The notes: generated by a model from the letters alone, not told the origin. 64,000 bases of DNA from Cavia porcellus (GCF_034190915.1 NW_026947484.1:138482982-138546981), one strand, 5' to 3'. Counted from the first letter of the stretch, positions 1 to 11,995 are shown. Made by a program: numbers and translations.

Positions 1-763
1 ATAGGAAGGCCGCATTAGGCAGAGCTGTGAAAGTTGGGCAGAACTCCTTGGATTTCATCCTGTGGGAACTGGGAGCCAGTGATGGTTTCTATGCCGAGAG
101 CTGAACCATTGTCAACAGTCACCATTTCTTAACTAACATTTTCCTAAGATGTTGCCAAACTCATACTGGCAAAACTTAGATTTTACTTATATTTAATATT
201 TTCACTTGCAATAAAAATGATCACATATAACATCAAGGTGGATACTTTGACATACTAATTCCCTTCAGTTCCAAACTCATTCAAATAATAGATTTTTGTC
301 CAAAAAAATAATTATAACGTGAGGTTATGAAAAGTCCATTTCCCTCTTAACATTTTTCCTAGCAACTCACTGTTTTCATTGGCTTTTATTAAAACAACCT
401 TTGTGCAAACTGGCAATTTGTTTTGTAAATACCAATGAAAGCATATTTCAGAAAATATAGTAATAAAAACCAATCCAATTTCAGAAATATGCTTGCTGCC
501 AGACATCAGTCTTCAGCTCATATTATGAGTATTTCCAGTAAGTCTTAAATACACATTAACATGAGAAATAGCTTACTGTTTAAGATCAAAAAAGCTGAAA
601 AACCCTTCCCTGCCTTTCAAAAATTGCTCAAGATTTCTAGCCAATAAATGTCATTTCCCTTTTTGATAAACTACATTTATAATAGTTTCAAGCATTTAGA
701 TTCAACAGAACATTTTTCCCTACTTAGACTCAGTTTATCATCATCTTAGTATCTATATATTTT

Positions 764-1033
764 TTTCTTTCTTTTTTTAAAATTTTATTTAAGGAGAACA
801 AGAAAAAAAGCAGAAAAAGGGTACAAATTATACAGAATTTCAGAAAAAAATAAACAGTAGGAAATCACTAGTTAATAGATTACATATTGTCATCTTAGAA
901 ATATTTGTTCATGTTACAAAATTAAAGCTTATATAGTGGACATTCAAACAGTGAGACCAAACAGTTCTGTTCAATGATCCAACAAAACTCAGTAATATCA
1001 TTGTTTATCTTGTACACTTAAATATACATGCAG
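764..1033 (-). mobile_element. L1 3' end (5'-truncated), family B
   Basis: A 270-bp insertion flanked by an 18-bp perfect target-site duplication (TTAGTATCTATATATTTT at 746-763 and 1034-1051). The T-rich left edge is the poly(A) tail of a minus-strand element. Read on the minus strand it aligns along its length with 49745-49975, sharing for example TTTAATTTTGTAAC and TTTCTAAGATGA. Both are copies of one L1-type 3' UTR. No ORF2 sequence remains, so this is a short 5'-truncated retrotransposition product. Confidence 0.72.
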
Positions 1034-2214
1034 TTAGTATCTATATATTTTGTAACTTTGAGTATTTAAGTGACCTGAGATATTAATATCTTAGCAACAT
1101 CTGTCTTGAATCCATATCTTCTTTTCAAACTTTACAAGATTTGTAAGTTTTGTTGAAGACTTTAGGAACCTTTTCCAAGTGCGCACAACTCAGCTATTGT
1201 GACTAAACTCATTTAACAAGAAAAATATTATTCTTCAACTAAAGGAAAGATTATGAACTAAATACTCTAAAGAACTTTAATTTGAATGGCTCCTGGTAGT
1301 CAAGTGAAATACTTCTGAAAAAATAGGGTATTTGTATAGTTATTTCCAGGGCACTACCACAATTCTAAATATCTACTGTAATACCTTTTTATATAAATGC
1401 TTTCTATCCATTCCCTTAGAAAATACATTTTTGTTCTAAATACATGGTTCTTCATTTTTAAAGGTAAGTCAGTAAATTAATGTTTGGTTTGAATGTATTT
1501 AATCTACCTAACTATTGCTAGTTATTGTGCGAGATATATATGTATATGTATAACATATTATGATATCTGTTATCAAACACAATTCATTGCAAATTCATGT
1601 TCAAACACCAAAAAGTTCAGAGACAGAATATATTATTCCTATAAGAAATAATGAAAAATCAAATAATTGGTTCTGAGGCCCCAAAATTACACAAATAAAT
1701 TTCCAGGACTTTATCAAATTTCACAGTGATTTCTTTCCTTAACTCTGTGGTGGTTCTATGGTGGTAAGGCTTCCTCTTACCTTTACTGCTGGAATCACTA
1801 ACTTTCTTCGGAGCCGTGGTTATGAAGTTTTACACAAAGAAAGCACAAAAAGCACAGCAATGACTGTTTCAACACATTAACACAGACTGCATATGTTGTC
1901 TGAGACTGGCACTTAAACTCAAGTATCATGTTTTTATATCCACAATGAGACATGAGGTGTGATTCATTCTATACAGGGTTTTATTATTTGGAATTCAGTT
2001 TGACTATCACACAAAGTTATAAACACCAAGTCAGTTTTCTTGAACTTTGCTGCCCCGGTAGTAGAAAGCTCAAGCTTAAGCCACTCCTTAAATGAGTTAA
2101 CATTGTATAAAATATGCTGCCTAACAGTTCATGTTCTACTTGTATTCCATAAAATACAAAATGATAGCAAATAATGTAAGGCATTCTGTAAATACTAAGT
2201 TATAAGATAGAGTC

Positions 2215-2600
2215 TTCCTACGGCTTATATTTAGATGGTCCCTCAGAGCTTCATGCACTCATAGGTGGGGCTTTGGAGAATGACTAGACTGTGGGTGTGT
2301 GATACTGAATTAGTCTACTGATTTAGCACAGTTCTAGATGTGGATGATGGATCTATTGATTCCACCACTGTTGTAGGTGCAGTCAACCAATAGGCCTTTA
2401 GCCTTAATGCTATAAAAATGGAAAAAAGAAGGGAGGCTTGCTGTTTTCTGCCTGCCATGCCCCATCTGCCATGCTGTATCTTGGAGGCAACCAAGGACTG
2501 AAAGCTCTACAAACTATGAGCCAAAATAAACCTTTTCTTGTTTGAATTGTAAATGCTGGGTATTATGTCTCAGTGACAAGAAAGTAACAAAGACACATTC
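2215..2600 (+). mobile_element. MaLR-like LTR (5' LTR of element)
   Basis: LTR-type repeat related to 4133-4500 and 5025-5440. Shared landmarks are GATACTGAATTAGTC near the middle, TTTAGCACAGTTCTAGATG, and a 3' end with an AATAAA-like signal (CCAAAATAAACC) followed by a T-rich stretch and GTAACAAAGACA. The layout resembles mammalian ERVL-MaLR LTRs. The exact subfamily cannot be named without a repeat library. It is the left LTR of a two-LTR element in SPAG17 intron 1, antisense to the gene. Confidence 0.6.
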
Positions 2601-4132
2601 TGTTATTAAGGATGAAGTCATTACTGTGGCACTTCAGGAGGAGGAGGAGGTTGGAAAGTTTTAGAGACAATAGTGGAGAGGCAGACATAGAATGCTGTGA
2701 GCTGAATTTGATGGGGGATTTTGGTCAAAGCTCAGAAGACCAGAATGCTGATAGAAATACAGCTGATAAAATCCAGACTCAGGAGATTTCAGTTAGGAAC
2801 AATAACTGCACTGGCAATTGGATTCCAGGCCATGTGCATTATGATTTGGCAATTTGTCTGCATTTTGCTCATGTCCAAAGACATTTCTGGAGACTAAGAT
2901 TAAGGCCACTGATAAATCCAGTGGAAGAAATTTCAACGCAGTCTAATGTTGAGGTAGTGGCATGGCTACTCTTGGATCTTTTAGACAGTTCTATCTTGAG
3001 AACAATGATTTAAAGAGTTTTCAGTTTGGTCAGAAAGAAAACTCTGATAAGCTTGACACCTGCAAAGATGGAGTGGAGGAGAACTTAGTTGCTAAAAAGA
3101 TTAGTAGTAAAAAGCCAGGAACTTTAGGGGCTGGGGATTTAGCTCAGAGGCATAAAGCACCTGCCTTACAAGCAGGCAGTCATGAGTTTGATCCCTGGTA
3201 TCGATAAAAAGGAAAAAGACAAAAACAAAACAAAAAAAAAAAAAGCCAGGAACTTTGAAATAGGACAACAGCAAAGAAGGCCTAAAGGCATCACAAGAAG
3301 CAGTAGGACTCAACCCTTATAGCACAGAAATTGCAAAGATGAAAGACATTGCATTGAGAAGAAAGACCAGGGTACCATGGTACAGAATGGTTGGCAGCTT
3401 GAGGAATTTGTTTATTGGGATTTGGTTCATAGCATTCAGAAATCTAGACCTTTGATCTCTACAGCCAAAAGAGAAGAAAAGCTACTGTTCTAGCTGGAGG
3501 CAGACTTTGGCATCATTCATGCGATAATGATTTTATGTGCATGTACAGTACAAGAGTGGGGGGAAAATTTCCACCCAGATTTCAGAGAAAGGCCTGAGAG
3601 TGCCTCTGAGAGAGCAATGTGTAAAGCTATGAGTGCGAAGCTGAAAGGGCAGTGGAGACTTTGGAAAGTTGAAGAAGCCAGGGAGGAGGATTATCTTAAG
3701 AAAGCCACGGGGTGTGACCAAAGCTGGCCCAAGAACCAAACCATGAGAACCACTGGCAGTGCCTTACGTGTGAGGCTACCTAAGTCCTTTGGAGTCATAT
3801 CTCATTACAGCTTGCCTGAATGTTGCCATGGAACTAAGGACTTACTGTTTACCCTGCTGAAATTTTGGTCTTGCTTTGGTATCATTCCTTTCTATCCCTG
3901 TACTTGTACATTTTAGAATAGAAATGCTTATCTGTACCATTTTATGTTGGTAGTGTAACTTTTCACTTTTACAGGGGCTTACAGCTAAGAATTTGCCTTA
4001 AATCTCAGGAAAATTTGGAGTTGGGCTTTTCAGCAGTGCTGAAACTGTTAACATGTGGCAACTCTTAGAGAATGGCTAAGTGTGCTATGCATAAAGAGAA
4101 GCACATGAGTCTTTTGGGAAGGAGGGAAAAAT
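2601..4132 (+). mobile_element. MaLR-like internal region, decayed
   Basis: About 1.5 kb lies between two related LTRs, the usual size for a non-autonomous MaLR internal sequence. It contains short open stretches (for example 2612-3013 and 3527-3916), but none shows a recognisable gag, protease or polymerase motif. The end (3860-4130) resembles the known MaLR pattern: a TGTAC/AATAGAAATG segment and a purine-rich tract (GGAAGGAGGGAAAAATG) just before the right LTR. An ID SINE sits inside at 3127-3243. Confidence 0.5.
3127..3243 (+). mobile_element. ID SINE (tRNA-Ala-derived), sense
   Basis: Body begins GGGGCTGGGGATTTAGCTCA (pol III A-box region) and continues to a B-box-like GAGTTTGATCCC. It ends in the extended squirrel-type tail GGTATCGATAAAAAGGAAAA and an A-rich tract. 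A 15-bp duplication (AAAGCCAGGAACTTT, 3111-3125 and 3242-3256) flanks it. This is the only monomeric ID in plus orientation here. It interrupts the MaLR internal region, so it is younger than that element. Confidence 0.9.
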
Positions 4133-4500
4133 GTTATAGTTTATATCTAGGTGCCCCTCCAAAGCCTTATAGATGTGGCTTTTGGAGAAAATGGATTGTG
4201 AATGTGTGATACTGGATTAGTCCATTGATTAGTTTAGCATAGTTCCAGATGTGGATGATGAATTTACTAAAGAGGGAAGACTCTTTGGGTAGAATGAATG
4301 AATAAGTTTATAACCTGGATGGATTAAAAAGCAAATGAAGAAGACTGGCTTGCTGCTTCCTATCATGACCTCCTGTCATGTTACCCTGCCTTAGACCCAG
4401 CCAAAGATGGATCTGAACTTCTAGAAACTGTGGGCTAAAATAAATCTTGACTTCTTTAATTTGTGTGTGTCAGATATTGTCTCAGCAATGATAAAGTAAC
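4133..4500 (+). mobile_element. MaLR-like LTR (3' LTR)
   Basis: Right-hand partner of the LTR at 2215. It shares GTGATACTGGATTAGTC, TTTAGCATAGTTCCAGATGTGGATGATG and the 3' signal GGGCTAAAATAAATC with a T-rich follow-on. It begins GTTATAGTTTATATCTAGGTG after a purine-rich tract, as expected at a 3' LTR boundary. Many differences from the left LTR point to an old insertion. Confidence 0.6.
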
Positions 4501-4734
4501 TAAGAAATGTATAAAACCAAGGTGAAGATAAAATGTGATTTAGGATGTCAGGAAGGCTTGCTGTATGACATGATTTCTAAAGGCCTCATAGAATAGATAA
4601 AACAAGGAGCAGAAAGGTGGAAGTTCATCATCAGCAAGGAGAATATTATTAATGGAAGCAAGGAGAGAGAAAACTCATTTACTGAAGATGAATTAGATAG
4701 CATATGCTATAGATACATTTAGAAAATGTAGAAA

Positions 4735-4900
4735 ATATTTTGTATTCTCAGCAGCTCTTTCAGGCAGATACTATTATTTCCATCTGACAAACGAAGAACA
4801 TTGGTTAGGGTAAGAAGTTGCACTAAGTCATCTAATACATGCCTGAGAATTCAGATTTCATTGCTATATTTGTCTGGAACTCAAAGTTGGTCTTTCTCTA
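4735..4900 (-). repeat. MIR SINE fragment
   Basis: The plus strand reads as the reverse of a MIR: ACTATTATTTCCATCTGACAAACG, then a degraded GGTTAGGGTAAGAAGTTGCACTAAGTCA. This corresponds to the TTACAGATGAGGAAACTGAGG...AAGTAACTTGCCCAAGGTCA pattern of the family. Heavily mutated and ancient. Confidence 0.55.
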
Positions 4901-5024
4901 ACTGTTTATTACCTTTTTTACTGTGTCTATGCTACAGGGAGAGTACTGTCTTACCTGTAGTTGATGAATAGAGGGAGCCACATTAAAGAGAGCTGAAGAT
5001 AGCAAGATGATATTTTGTTGAAAG

Positions 5025-5440
5025 CTATTATAGCTTGCATCTAGATAGCCTCCCAGAGCCTTGTGTGCTCATGGGTGGGGATTTCTGGACCTAGGATATT
5101 GCCAGTAAGGTAATAAAGTATCATATTAGTCAACTAATTGGTTTAGCATAGTTCTGAGAGTGGATAATGAGAAGGCCCACCTGAATGTGGGTGGCACCAT
5201 CCAGTAGGGTTGTAGCCTTGACAGTATAAAAGTCTAGAAGGTTCGCTGCTCTCTGTCTTCTTGCCTGCCCTGACATAGACTATTAATCCTCTGCCATGCC
5301 CCTCTGCCGTGCTGCCTTGCCTTGCAGCAGCATGGCAGATGGGGTGAAACCTCTACAAACTATGAGCTAGAATAATCCTTTCTCCTTTAACTTGAGGGTC
5401 TCAGGTATTTTGTTCCCGGAAAGAGAAAGTAACTACAGAT
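5025..5440 (+). mobile_element. MaLR-like LTR, probably solo
   Basis: Third copy of the LTR family seen at 2215 and 4133. It begins TATAGCTTGCATCTAGATAGCC, has ATATTAGTCAACTAATTGGTTTAGCATAGTTCTG in the middle and ends with CTATGAGCTAGAATAATCC. No second internal region lies between 4500 and 5025, so it is more likely a separate solo LTR than part of the 2215-4500 element. Confidence 0.55.
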
Positions 5441-5879
5441 AATCACAGGGAGCTTTTGGGCTTGGAATTAACATAGCATGGCAATGTTTAGGTGAGAAAA
5501 GCATTGAAAGTATAAGTAGTTTGACAAACAGAAATAGGTAAATCTATGGCAAATAAAAGTCAAGGCCTCCTTCAAAAACCCAGAGGTCAAAAGAAATGGG
5601 CTTGGGCTATAATATTCTTCTGGGGTCATAGATAGTTCAGGAGGAATCAGACCAGTTCTTGTTTTCCTCTTATGAGCCAAGGGACCAGAATTTATTTGCA
5701 GTGTTCTAACCTCAGCAGATGCCCTGCTAATTAGCATAAATATATCATACCAGTCTGTGAAAACTGAGGCAGATAGCTGATTTTTAATGCTGTTTTCAAC
5801 AAAAAAATTAGAAGATGTACTGAGAACAACAACAACAAAATAACCCATTAAAATTAGCAACATGAGTCCCCAGAAACTG

Positions 5880-6299
5880 TCCCTGAAGAAACATGTCCAC
5901 TAGGTTTAGCAGATAGATAGGTATTTTAAAAGGAGAATACAGAAAAGAATGAAGAAAAACTAGGGAGGCATTATATAATCAAAACAAGAACATCAACAAA
6001 GAGATATGAATTACAACAGGAAGTAAATTTGGAACTGAAAAATATAGAAATTGAATCAAAAATTTCACTTGATGGATTGAATAGCATACTTCAACAAACA
6101 AGTTTATAGACTTGAACAAGAAAAACTAAAGTGAGAAAAACCAAAGGACTTAAGAAAAAGTATCAAGCAGGTCATTTGATACATATGAGGCCTAGAAAGG
6201 TAAGAGATAGTGAAAAGGATTAACAGATCATTTTAATTAGCAATGGGTGAAATTTCCCCAAATTTGGGGAAAATCATAGATCTACAAATCTTAGAAGAA
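5880..6299 (+). mobile_element. Old L1 (L1M-type), ORF1 region, left part
   Basis: The plus strand resembles the 5' UTR/ORF1 part of old mammalian L1s. Landmarks are CACTAGGTTTAGCAGATAGATAGG, GGAACTGAAAAATATAG, AAAATTTCACTTGATGGATTGAATAGC and CCCCAAATTTGGGGAAAATCATAG, which correspond in order to conserved L1M nucleotide blocks. No open frame survives. It breaks off at 6300 where a hAT element begins, and the L1 resumes at about 8003. 5460-5879 may be its 5' UTR but I cannot show this. Confidence 0.6.
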
Positions 6300-8002
6300 G
6301 AGTGATAGTGAACATTTTAGAGACTGATTGTCCAAATTACAACCCAAAACCCACTTATTTACCACAAAGTGCCAAAATTGCAATTAAACCTTAATACTGA
6401 GGTTTTAGCTTAAAAAATGCATATATCTTTTGTCATAAAAGCAAACACAATAACAGCTTTCAATGATACAATTTTTTATTGAAAGTTAAAAGTTTACATT
6501 TGACATGCTTTTGCAAAATGAATGTAATCTTTGCTGTTGGATGCATGCTGATAATTTGTCAAATCTTGGCTCATACTTTGTAAGTTTGAGAGCAACACAT
6601 GCAGCACTCATATTATCTTCTAATCTGTGTCTTGTATCAGATTTGTATAATTCCAAGTGGAAAACAGCTCCTCACAAACATAAGGCCAACAAACAAAGTG
6701 AGACATGCAATTCTATGTACTTTTATTGACTTAAAATTATTTGAAAGAGAATTCTACACCTTAAAAGTTTCATGTCCAGAACTGCCAACTGTATTTTTGT
6801 TATCCCTTCACATTTTATCTTCTCTATCTTTTCAAATGTTGCACGAAGGTCATAGAATTGATTTTACCAGATAAATCTTCCTCAAAATTCCAATAGCTCT
6901 ATTTCCAGATTTTAAAAATCTAACCAGTATAAGCAGGTCAGATCAAGTTCTTCAAATTTAGCTTTATCTTGAGAAGAAAACACTGGATTGCCTCCAAGTT
7001 ATGATACTGTAAAAATCTGTTAATTGTATTCTCCTTTGCAGCTGTTACAATGCTAGAAACTTGCCACTAGATTTACTGTTGGCTTGTAGGATTGTCTGAA
7101 ACCGTAGAATTTTAAAATATATTTTAAGATTTGAGAAAGACTTCAGCTGCCCATAATCAAGGTCTCTTTCAAAAACCTGCAGTTATCTCTCAAATATATT
7201 GATATTACAAAACATCCTTTCTTCTATTTTCCCTATAGCTGGTCATACATTGAAATACAGTGTAAAATCTGTAAAACGTGAGGTTGTTAAACCAGACCTT
7301 ATATCAGTGAGCTGTGGATTTACATTAAAAAACAGCCTAAGTTATTTAAGCAGGCTACAAATATCTCCAGGACTCATCCTCTGCTCAGCTACTAGACATT
7401 AGTAAAGCATTATATTGTACTTAAACTTTATCAACAAGTTCTTGAAACTACAAAAATTAAGAACATGATCCATGATGTAATTCACTATTTTTGTGACATC
7501 TTCAAGGGTATTATCTAATTTTTTTCTGTTTTTTTTTTTTTTTTAAATTGGTACCAGGGATCAAACTCACGACCGCCTGCTTGCAAGGCAGGTGCTTATG
7601 CCGCTGAGCTAAATCCCCAGCCCCTTTTCTGTTTTTCTTGACATAAAGACTTCTTAATGTATAATATAAAGACTGGATGTTTTGCTTGTTTAATAAAGGA
7701 CTGTATAAAACCAGATGTTCCACCCACCATGCAAGATGACCCATCACTAGTAAGTGAAACTACTTTTTCTGATCTTATGTCTTTTGGCCAAAAGACCCTA
7801 TCGCAGCATTGCAGATATCTATCCTTTGTGTTCTTTAAAAAAAAAAAAGGCACCAATTCCACCATCTCCTCTCTCATTATGTCACCAACAGCATAGAACA
7901 AAATTATTGCGTGCTTGGCATGATTATTTTTATCTGTGCTTTCATCCAAGCACATGCAACTGAAACCTTGTAAACTAAAAAGCAGTGGGATGTTGTGCTT
8001 TA
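6300..8002 (-). mobile_element. hAT DNA transposon remnant with transposase fragment
   Basis: Minus-strand remnant of a hAT (Charlie/ZBED-like) transposon. A frame at 8084-7596 contains LDESTD (about 7949-7932), a downstream EEMVELVPF, then SDGSSCMVGGTSGF (about 7750), the order seen in the hAT catalytic domain around its acidic residues. Further on, about 6690-6560 on the same strand, YVCEELFSTW and LKLTKYEPRFDKL match the C-terminal hATC dimerisation region. The far end (6300-6330) reads, on plus, AGTGATAGTGAACATTTTAG, like a Charlie-type terminal repeat. The BED zinc-finger end and the other TIR are missing. Stops and frameshifts make it non-functional, and an ID SINE interrupts it. Confidence 0.72.
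7531..7624 (-). mobile_element. ID SINE inside hAT remnant
   Basis: Antisense ID: poly(T), then GGTACCAGGGATCAAACTCAC (B-box region), GCAAGGCAGGTGCTTATGCC, and CTGAGCTAAATCCCCAGCCCC (5' end). The flanks share TTTTTCTGTTTTT (about 7519-7531 and 7625-7637), a probable duplication. It splits the hAT transposase frame just after the conserved SLCQE segment. Confidence 0.88.
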
Positions 8003-11000
8003 TTTGCTGAATAAGAAAACTGTCAACTGAGAATTTCATATCCAGAAAAACTGTGCTTTGGTAATAAAGAATAAATGAAGACATTCCCAGTAAAACAAAA
8101 GCTAAATGAGTTCACTGCTACTAGATATTCCTTTGTTGAAATGATAAATGCAAGAGTTTCAAGTTGAGATGAATGAATGCTAAATAGTAACTCAAAGGTA
8201 TACAAAAATATAGCTATCTGAGTGAACACAAATACATGAATAAATATACTTTAAAAAGTATTATTATAAGGTTTAATGGCAATTACATTTTTTATAAGAT
8301 TTAAAAAATGCATAAGCATCTATTAATCTAGCTTAATGGGTACACAACATATAAATATATAATTTTGGACACTAAGAACAGAGTTTGTGGGAGAGTGAAG
8401 CTGTAAAGGAATAGAATTTCTTTGTGCAACAGAAGTTAAGTGGATAACAATTTAACATAGTAATTATATCTAACAGTGTTCCATATGATTCTTGTGTTAA
8501 GTATAAGGAAAATATCTATTGAAAATACATAAAAGGAAATCAAAACCTGCCACTTTGGAAACTGACTAAATAAAATCTATAATGGTGATTGCAAGGGACA
8601 AACAAAATATTAGACACTCAGAAAATAAATAATGAAATAGCCAAAGTAAGATTTTCCTTATCAATAGTTAGTTTAAATGTAAATGGATTAAATTCACAGA
8701 TCAAAGATTGGCAGAATGGATTTTTTAAAAATCAAGTTCCAAGCATATGTGATTTGCAGGGATTCACTTCAGATGTAAGACATACATAGGTTGAAAGTGA
8801 ACAAATGGAAAAAATATTCCACGCAAAAATTAATCAAAAGAGGAGAGGGTTGGCTAACTAACACAACACAAAATACATTTTAAGCAGAAAGCTATTACAA
8901 GAGGTAAAGGAAAATATATATATAATAAAAAGGTCAGAAGATACAAAAATTATGAATATAAATGCACCAAACATCAGAATTCCTAAAAACAGAGCAATAC
9001 TTTGTCCCAGGAATGTTGCTGTTTGCAAACAATTCAGTTCATAAATAAGAGTTTAGCAAATTTTGCTTCTGTTTGCAAACTCCACATTGGGTGACAAACA
9101 TGACTATAGTCAAGTTTTCCACAGAAACGAAACATAATCATCTTCCCCAACATTGTAAGACAAATAAACTTCATAAACTGATACATCATGATACTAAGAA
9201 ATATTGTCAGAATTGAAGGGAGAAATAGGCAGTTTTATAATAATTTAGTTCATCACTGACAATGATCACTAGAACAACTAGAAGATTAATAAGAAAACAA
9301 AGCATTATAAACAACCATATGTACTCACTGGCTCAAACTAGCTTATGGAGAACTTCCTATCCAACAGCAGAATGCATGCTTTTTTTCCCCCAAAATGTGC
9401 AGGGAACATTCTCGAGGATAGACTACATGTTAGGCTGAAAATAAGCCAATAAATGTTAAAAGACTAAATCCTACAAATTTTGTTTTGTGATCACAACATA
9501 ATTAAACTGGAAATCAATAGCTGATAAAAATCTGACTAATTCACAATTATGTGGAGAAAAACATAATCTCAATGATGTAAGTGAAGAAATCACAAGAGGA
9601 ACTGAAAAATATCTTAAAACCAATGAAAACAAAAATACAACATAGAAAATCATTGAATGCAGAAAATCTGTGCTAGGAGGAAAATACATAGCAGTAAACG
9701 CTCACATGGAAAAAAGTTTCAAATCATTAAATTAACTTTCTATGTTGAATAAAAGCTACACTTAAACTGAGTTCAAAAAATGAGCTATGCTCAAAGCTAT
9801 CAAAATGAAAAGAATAACAGATTAGAACAGAGATAAATAAAAGAGTGTACAGAAACAATATAGAATATTAATATAATAGAGTTGGTTCTTCAAAAAACTA
9901 AGAAAATTAACAATCTTAGCTAGATTGACTCAGAAAAAAAAGAGAAAAATCAAGTGGGAAAATTAACTGCAAAGAAGAAATTTTACTGTTGATTTTACAG
10001 AAATATACAAGGTTGTAAGTATATTGAAAATAGTTGCATGCTACAAATTGACCTAGATGAAATAGACAAATTTCTTGAGATACATAGTATATCATCCTAA
10101 AATTATGAAGAAACAGAAAATAAAAATGAGTCTACAGCTAGTCTATTAAGGAGATTAAATCAACTAGCAAAAGTCTAACAAAGAAAAGCCAAGGAGCAGA
10201 TAACTATATTAGTGAAATCTAACAAATATTTTTAAAGTAATTCTCCTCAAAATCTTCCAAAAAATTGAAGAGAGATCACTTCCAAATCCATGCTGAGACT
10301 GATTTCAAAAGCAGCCAACACACTACAAGAAAGCTACATATCCATGAATTTTGATACAACAAAATACTAGCATATTCAACAGTGTATCAGAAGCTAAATA
10401 GATAACGACCAAGTGGGATTTATTTCTGAAATGCAAGATTGGTTCCATATATGAAAACTGATTTATGGGTATGTAAATTAACTTGTTAATTATATCTAAA
10501 TAAAGCTTAAATAGGGCAAGAAGGAACTGAAATGTTTAGAAATCAATACAGTATACTGCATTAATATAATAAAGGAATAATCCCATAAGATCAGTTCAAT
10601 TTATAAAAAAATTGGAAAAAATTCAACATCCTTTTTTATATAATGCTCCACAAGCTATGAATAAAATAAAACAGTTTCAATGTAATTACTGCCATGCTTA
10701 AAAGGCCTAAAACTAGCATCTTACACAGAATAGAAACTCTATAGAAACACTTTCTTATATGTATGATTATATGATTTTTGACAAGGATTCTAAGATAGTT
10801 CAGCGGAAAGAGTACTCTTCAAAAATGGTACTGGGAAAATTGGAAAAGATTGAAGTGAGACCTAAATCTCCCAACAAATATGAAAAATTACTCAAAATGG
10901 ATCAGAGAGTTAGGCATAATAGAAAAAGAGTACTCTTAAAAAAGACATAGAATATTCAATTTGGTAATGACTTCTTGGATATAATACCAAGTACACAGGC

Positions 11001-11290
11001 AATAAAGGTGATAAATAGATAAAACAGACTTTTTATTTGTTTGTTTGTTTGTTTGGTACCAGGGATCGAACTCAGGACTGTGTACTTGCAAGGCAGGCGC
11101 TTATGCCGTTGAGCTAAATCCCCAGCAAAGTAGACTTTTTAAAACTTAAAAACGTATATTAAAAAAGATTGTCAATGAAGTAAAATCTAACATACAAAAT
11201 GGGAGAAAGCATTTGTTCATCATATATCTGATAATGCTTAACATTTAGGGAACACACATATTTACAAAATAATAAAATGAATCAATTTAA
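8003..11290 (+). mobile_element. Old L1 (L1M-type): ORF1 end through ORF2
   Basis: Resumes the L1 left at 6299. 8003-8160 corresponds to the end of ORF1 (AACTGTCAACTGAGAATTTC, GACATTCCCAGTAAAACAAAAGC). 8640-9010 is the start of the ORF2 endonuclease: a frame at 8589-8789 reads VSLNVNGLNSQIKDWQNGF, and then CATAGGTTGAAAGTGAACAAATGG. Later blocks follow reverse-transcriptase order down to 10770-11290. All frames are broken by stops. The ID at 11036-11125 interrupts it, and 11291 onward is displaced by a younger L1 tail. Orientation is opposite to SPAG17 transcription. Confidence 0.75.
11036..11125 (-). mobile_element. ID SINE with (TTTG)n tail, inside old L1
   Basis: Antisense ID. A repeated TTTG tail (11036-11055) is followed by GGTACCAGGGATCGAACTCAG, a CTTGCAAGGCAGGCGC segment and TGAGCTAAATCCCCAG. 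The flanks AAAACAGACTTTTTA (11021-11035) and AAAGTAGACTTTTTA (11127-11141) are the target-site duplication with two mismatches. The 5' end lacks the final CCCC. Confidence 0.87.
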
Positions 11291-11304
11291 AAATAAATAA
11301 AAAC

Positions 11305-11980
11305 AATGTATGTGACACATTTATAGCAGCACAATTTGTAATAGCCAAATCTTAGACACAACCCAAATGCCCATCAACTGAAGAATGGATAAAAAAGATG
11401 CAGCATTTTTATACAGTGGAGTACTATTCAGCTATAAAGAAGGATCACATTGAGGCTTTTATTAGGTAAATGGATGTGACTTGAGACCATATTCATAAGT
11501 GAAATAAATCAGACCCACATGTGAGAATATCATATTGTCTCCCTAGTGTAAGAAACTGGAAGAGTGAATAAGATCCAAAACCTTCAATAAATATTGTGAA
11601 AGGGTAAGAAACTGCTCAAAGGGGAAAAGTAACTTGGATAGGGAAAGGAAGAAAAGAAAGAAGGGAAAATAAAAAGATATAAATTTATATACACACACAT
11701 AAGATAGCTAAGATAATTATGCTACTAATTCTATTAGTTCTTGGAACAGAATAGTTGATAGTCATACAATTATACCAGCTTTGCATGTGTATAACTGGTA
11801 ACCTAAGAAACTCTTTTGAAGACAACTATGCAAAATAACAACCACTGTTAAATTCCTGTCATCTTGTTTTGAAAGTCTATATTGTTATTATATTTTTTTT
11901 TGTTTTTGTTATTTGTTTTTCTCTTTTGCTTCTTGGTTTTCTTATCTGTGTTTTTTTCATTGTTTCCCTTCTTTAAAATA
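11305..11980 (+). mobile_element. Younger L1 3' end (family A) inserted in old L1
   Basis: 5'-truncated L1. It starts in the ORF2 C-terminal region (ATTTATAGCAGCACAATTTG, GAGTACTATTCAGCTATAAAG) and continues into a 3' UTR. That UTR has CTCAAAGGGGAAAAG, a purine-rich tract and AACTCTTTTGAAGACAACTATG, then a T-rich end. A near-perfect duplication AAATAA(A/G)TAAAAACA flanks it (11291-11305 and 11981-11995). The old L1 sequence resumes straight after, which confirms insertion. The same 3' UTR appears at 31010-31546. Confidence 0.72.
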
Positions 11981-11995
11981 AAATAAGTAAAAACA

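Noticed and set aside
3127..3200. tRNA-Ala gene
   Set aside because: The tRNA-like part belongs to an ID SINE with A-rich tail and target-site duplication, and lacks a full cloverleaf.
2612..3916. Open frames of 133 and 129 codons in the MaLR interior
   Set aside because: No gag or polymerase motif. MaLR interiors are non-coding remnants, and the frames overlap others.
5468..5863. Minus-strand 131-codon open frame
   Set aside because: Lies in probable L1 5' sequence, antisense to it, with no recognisable domain.
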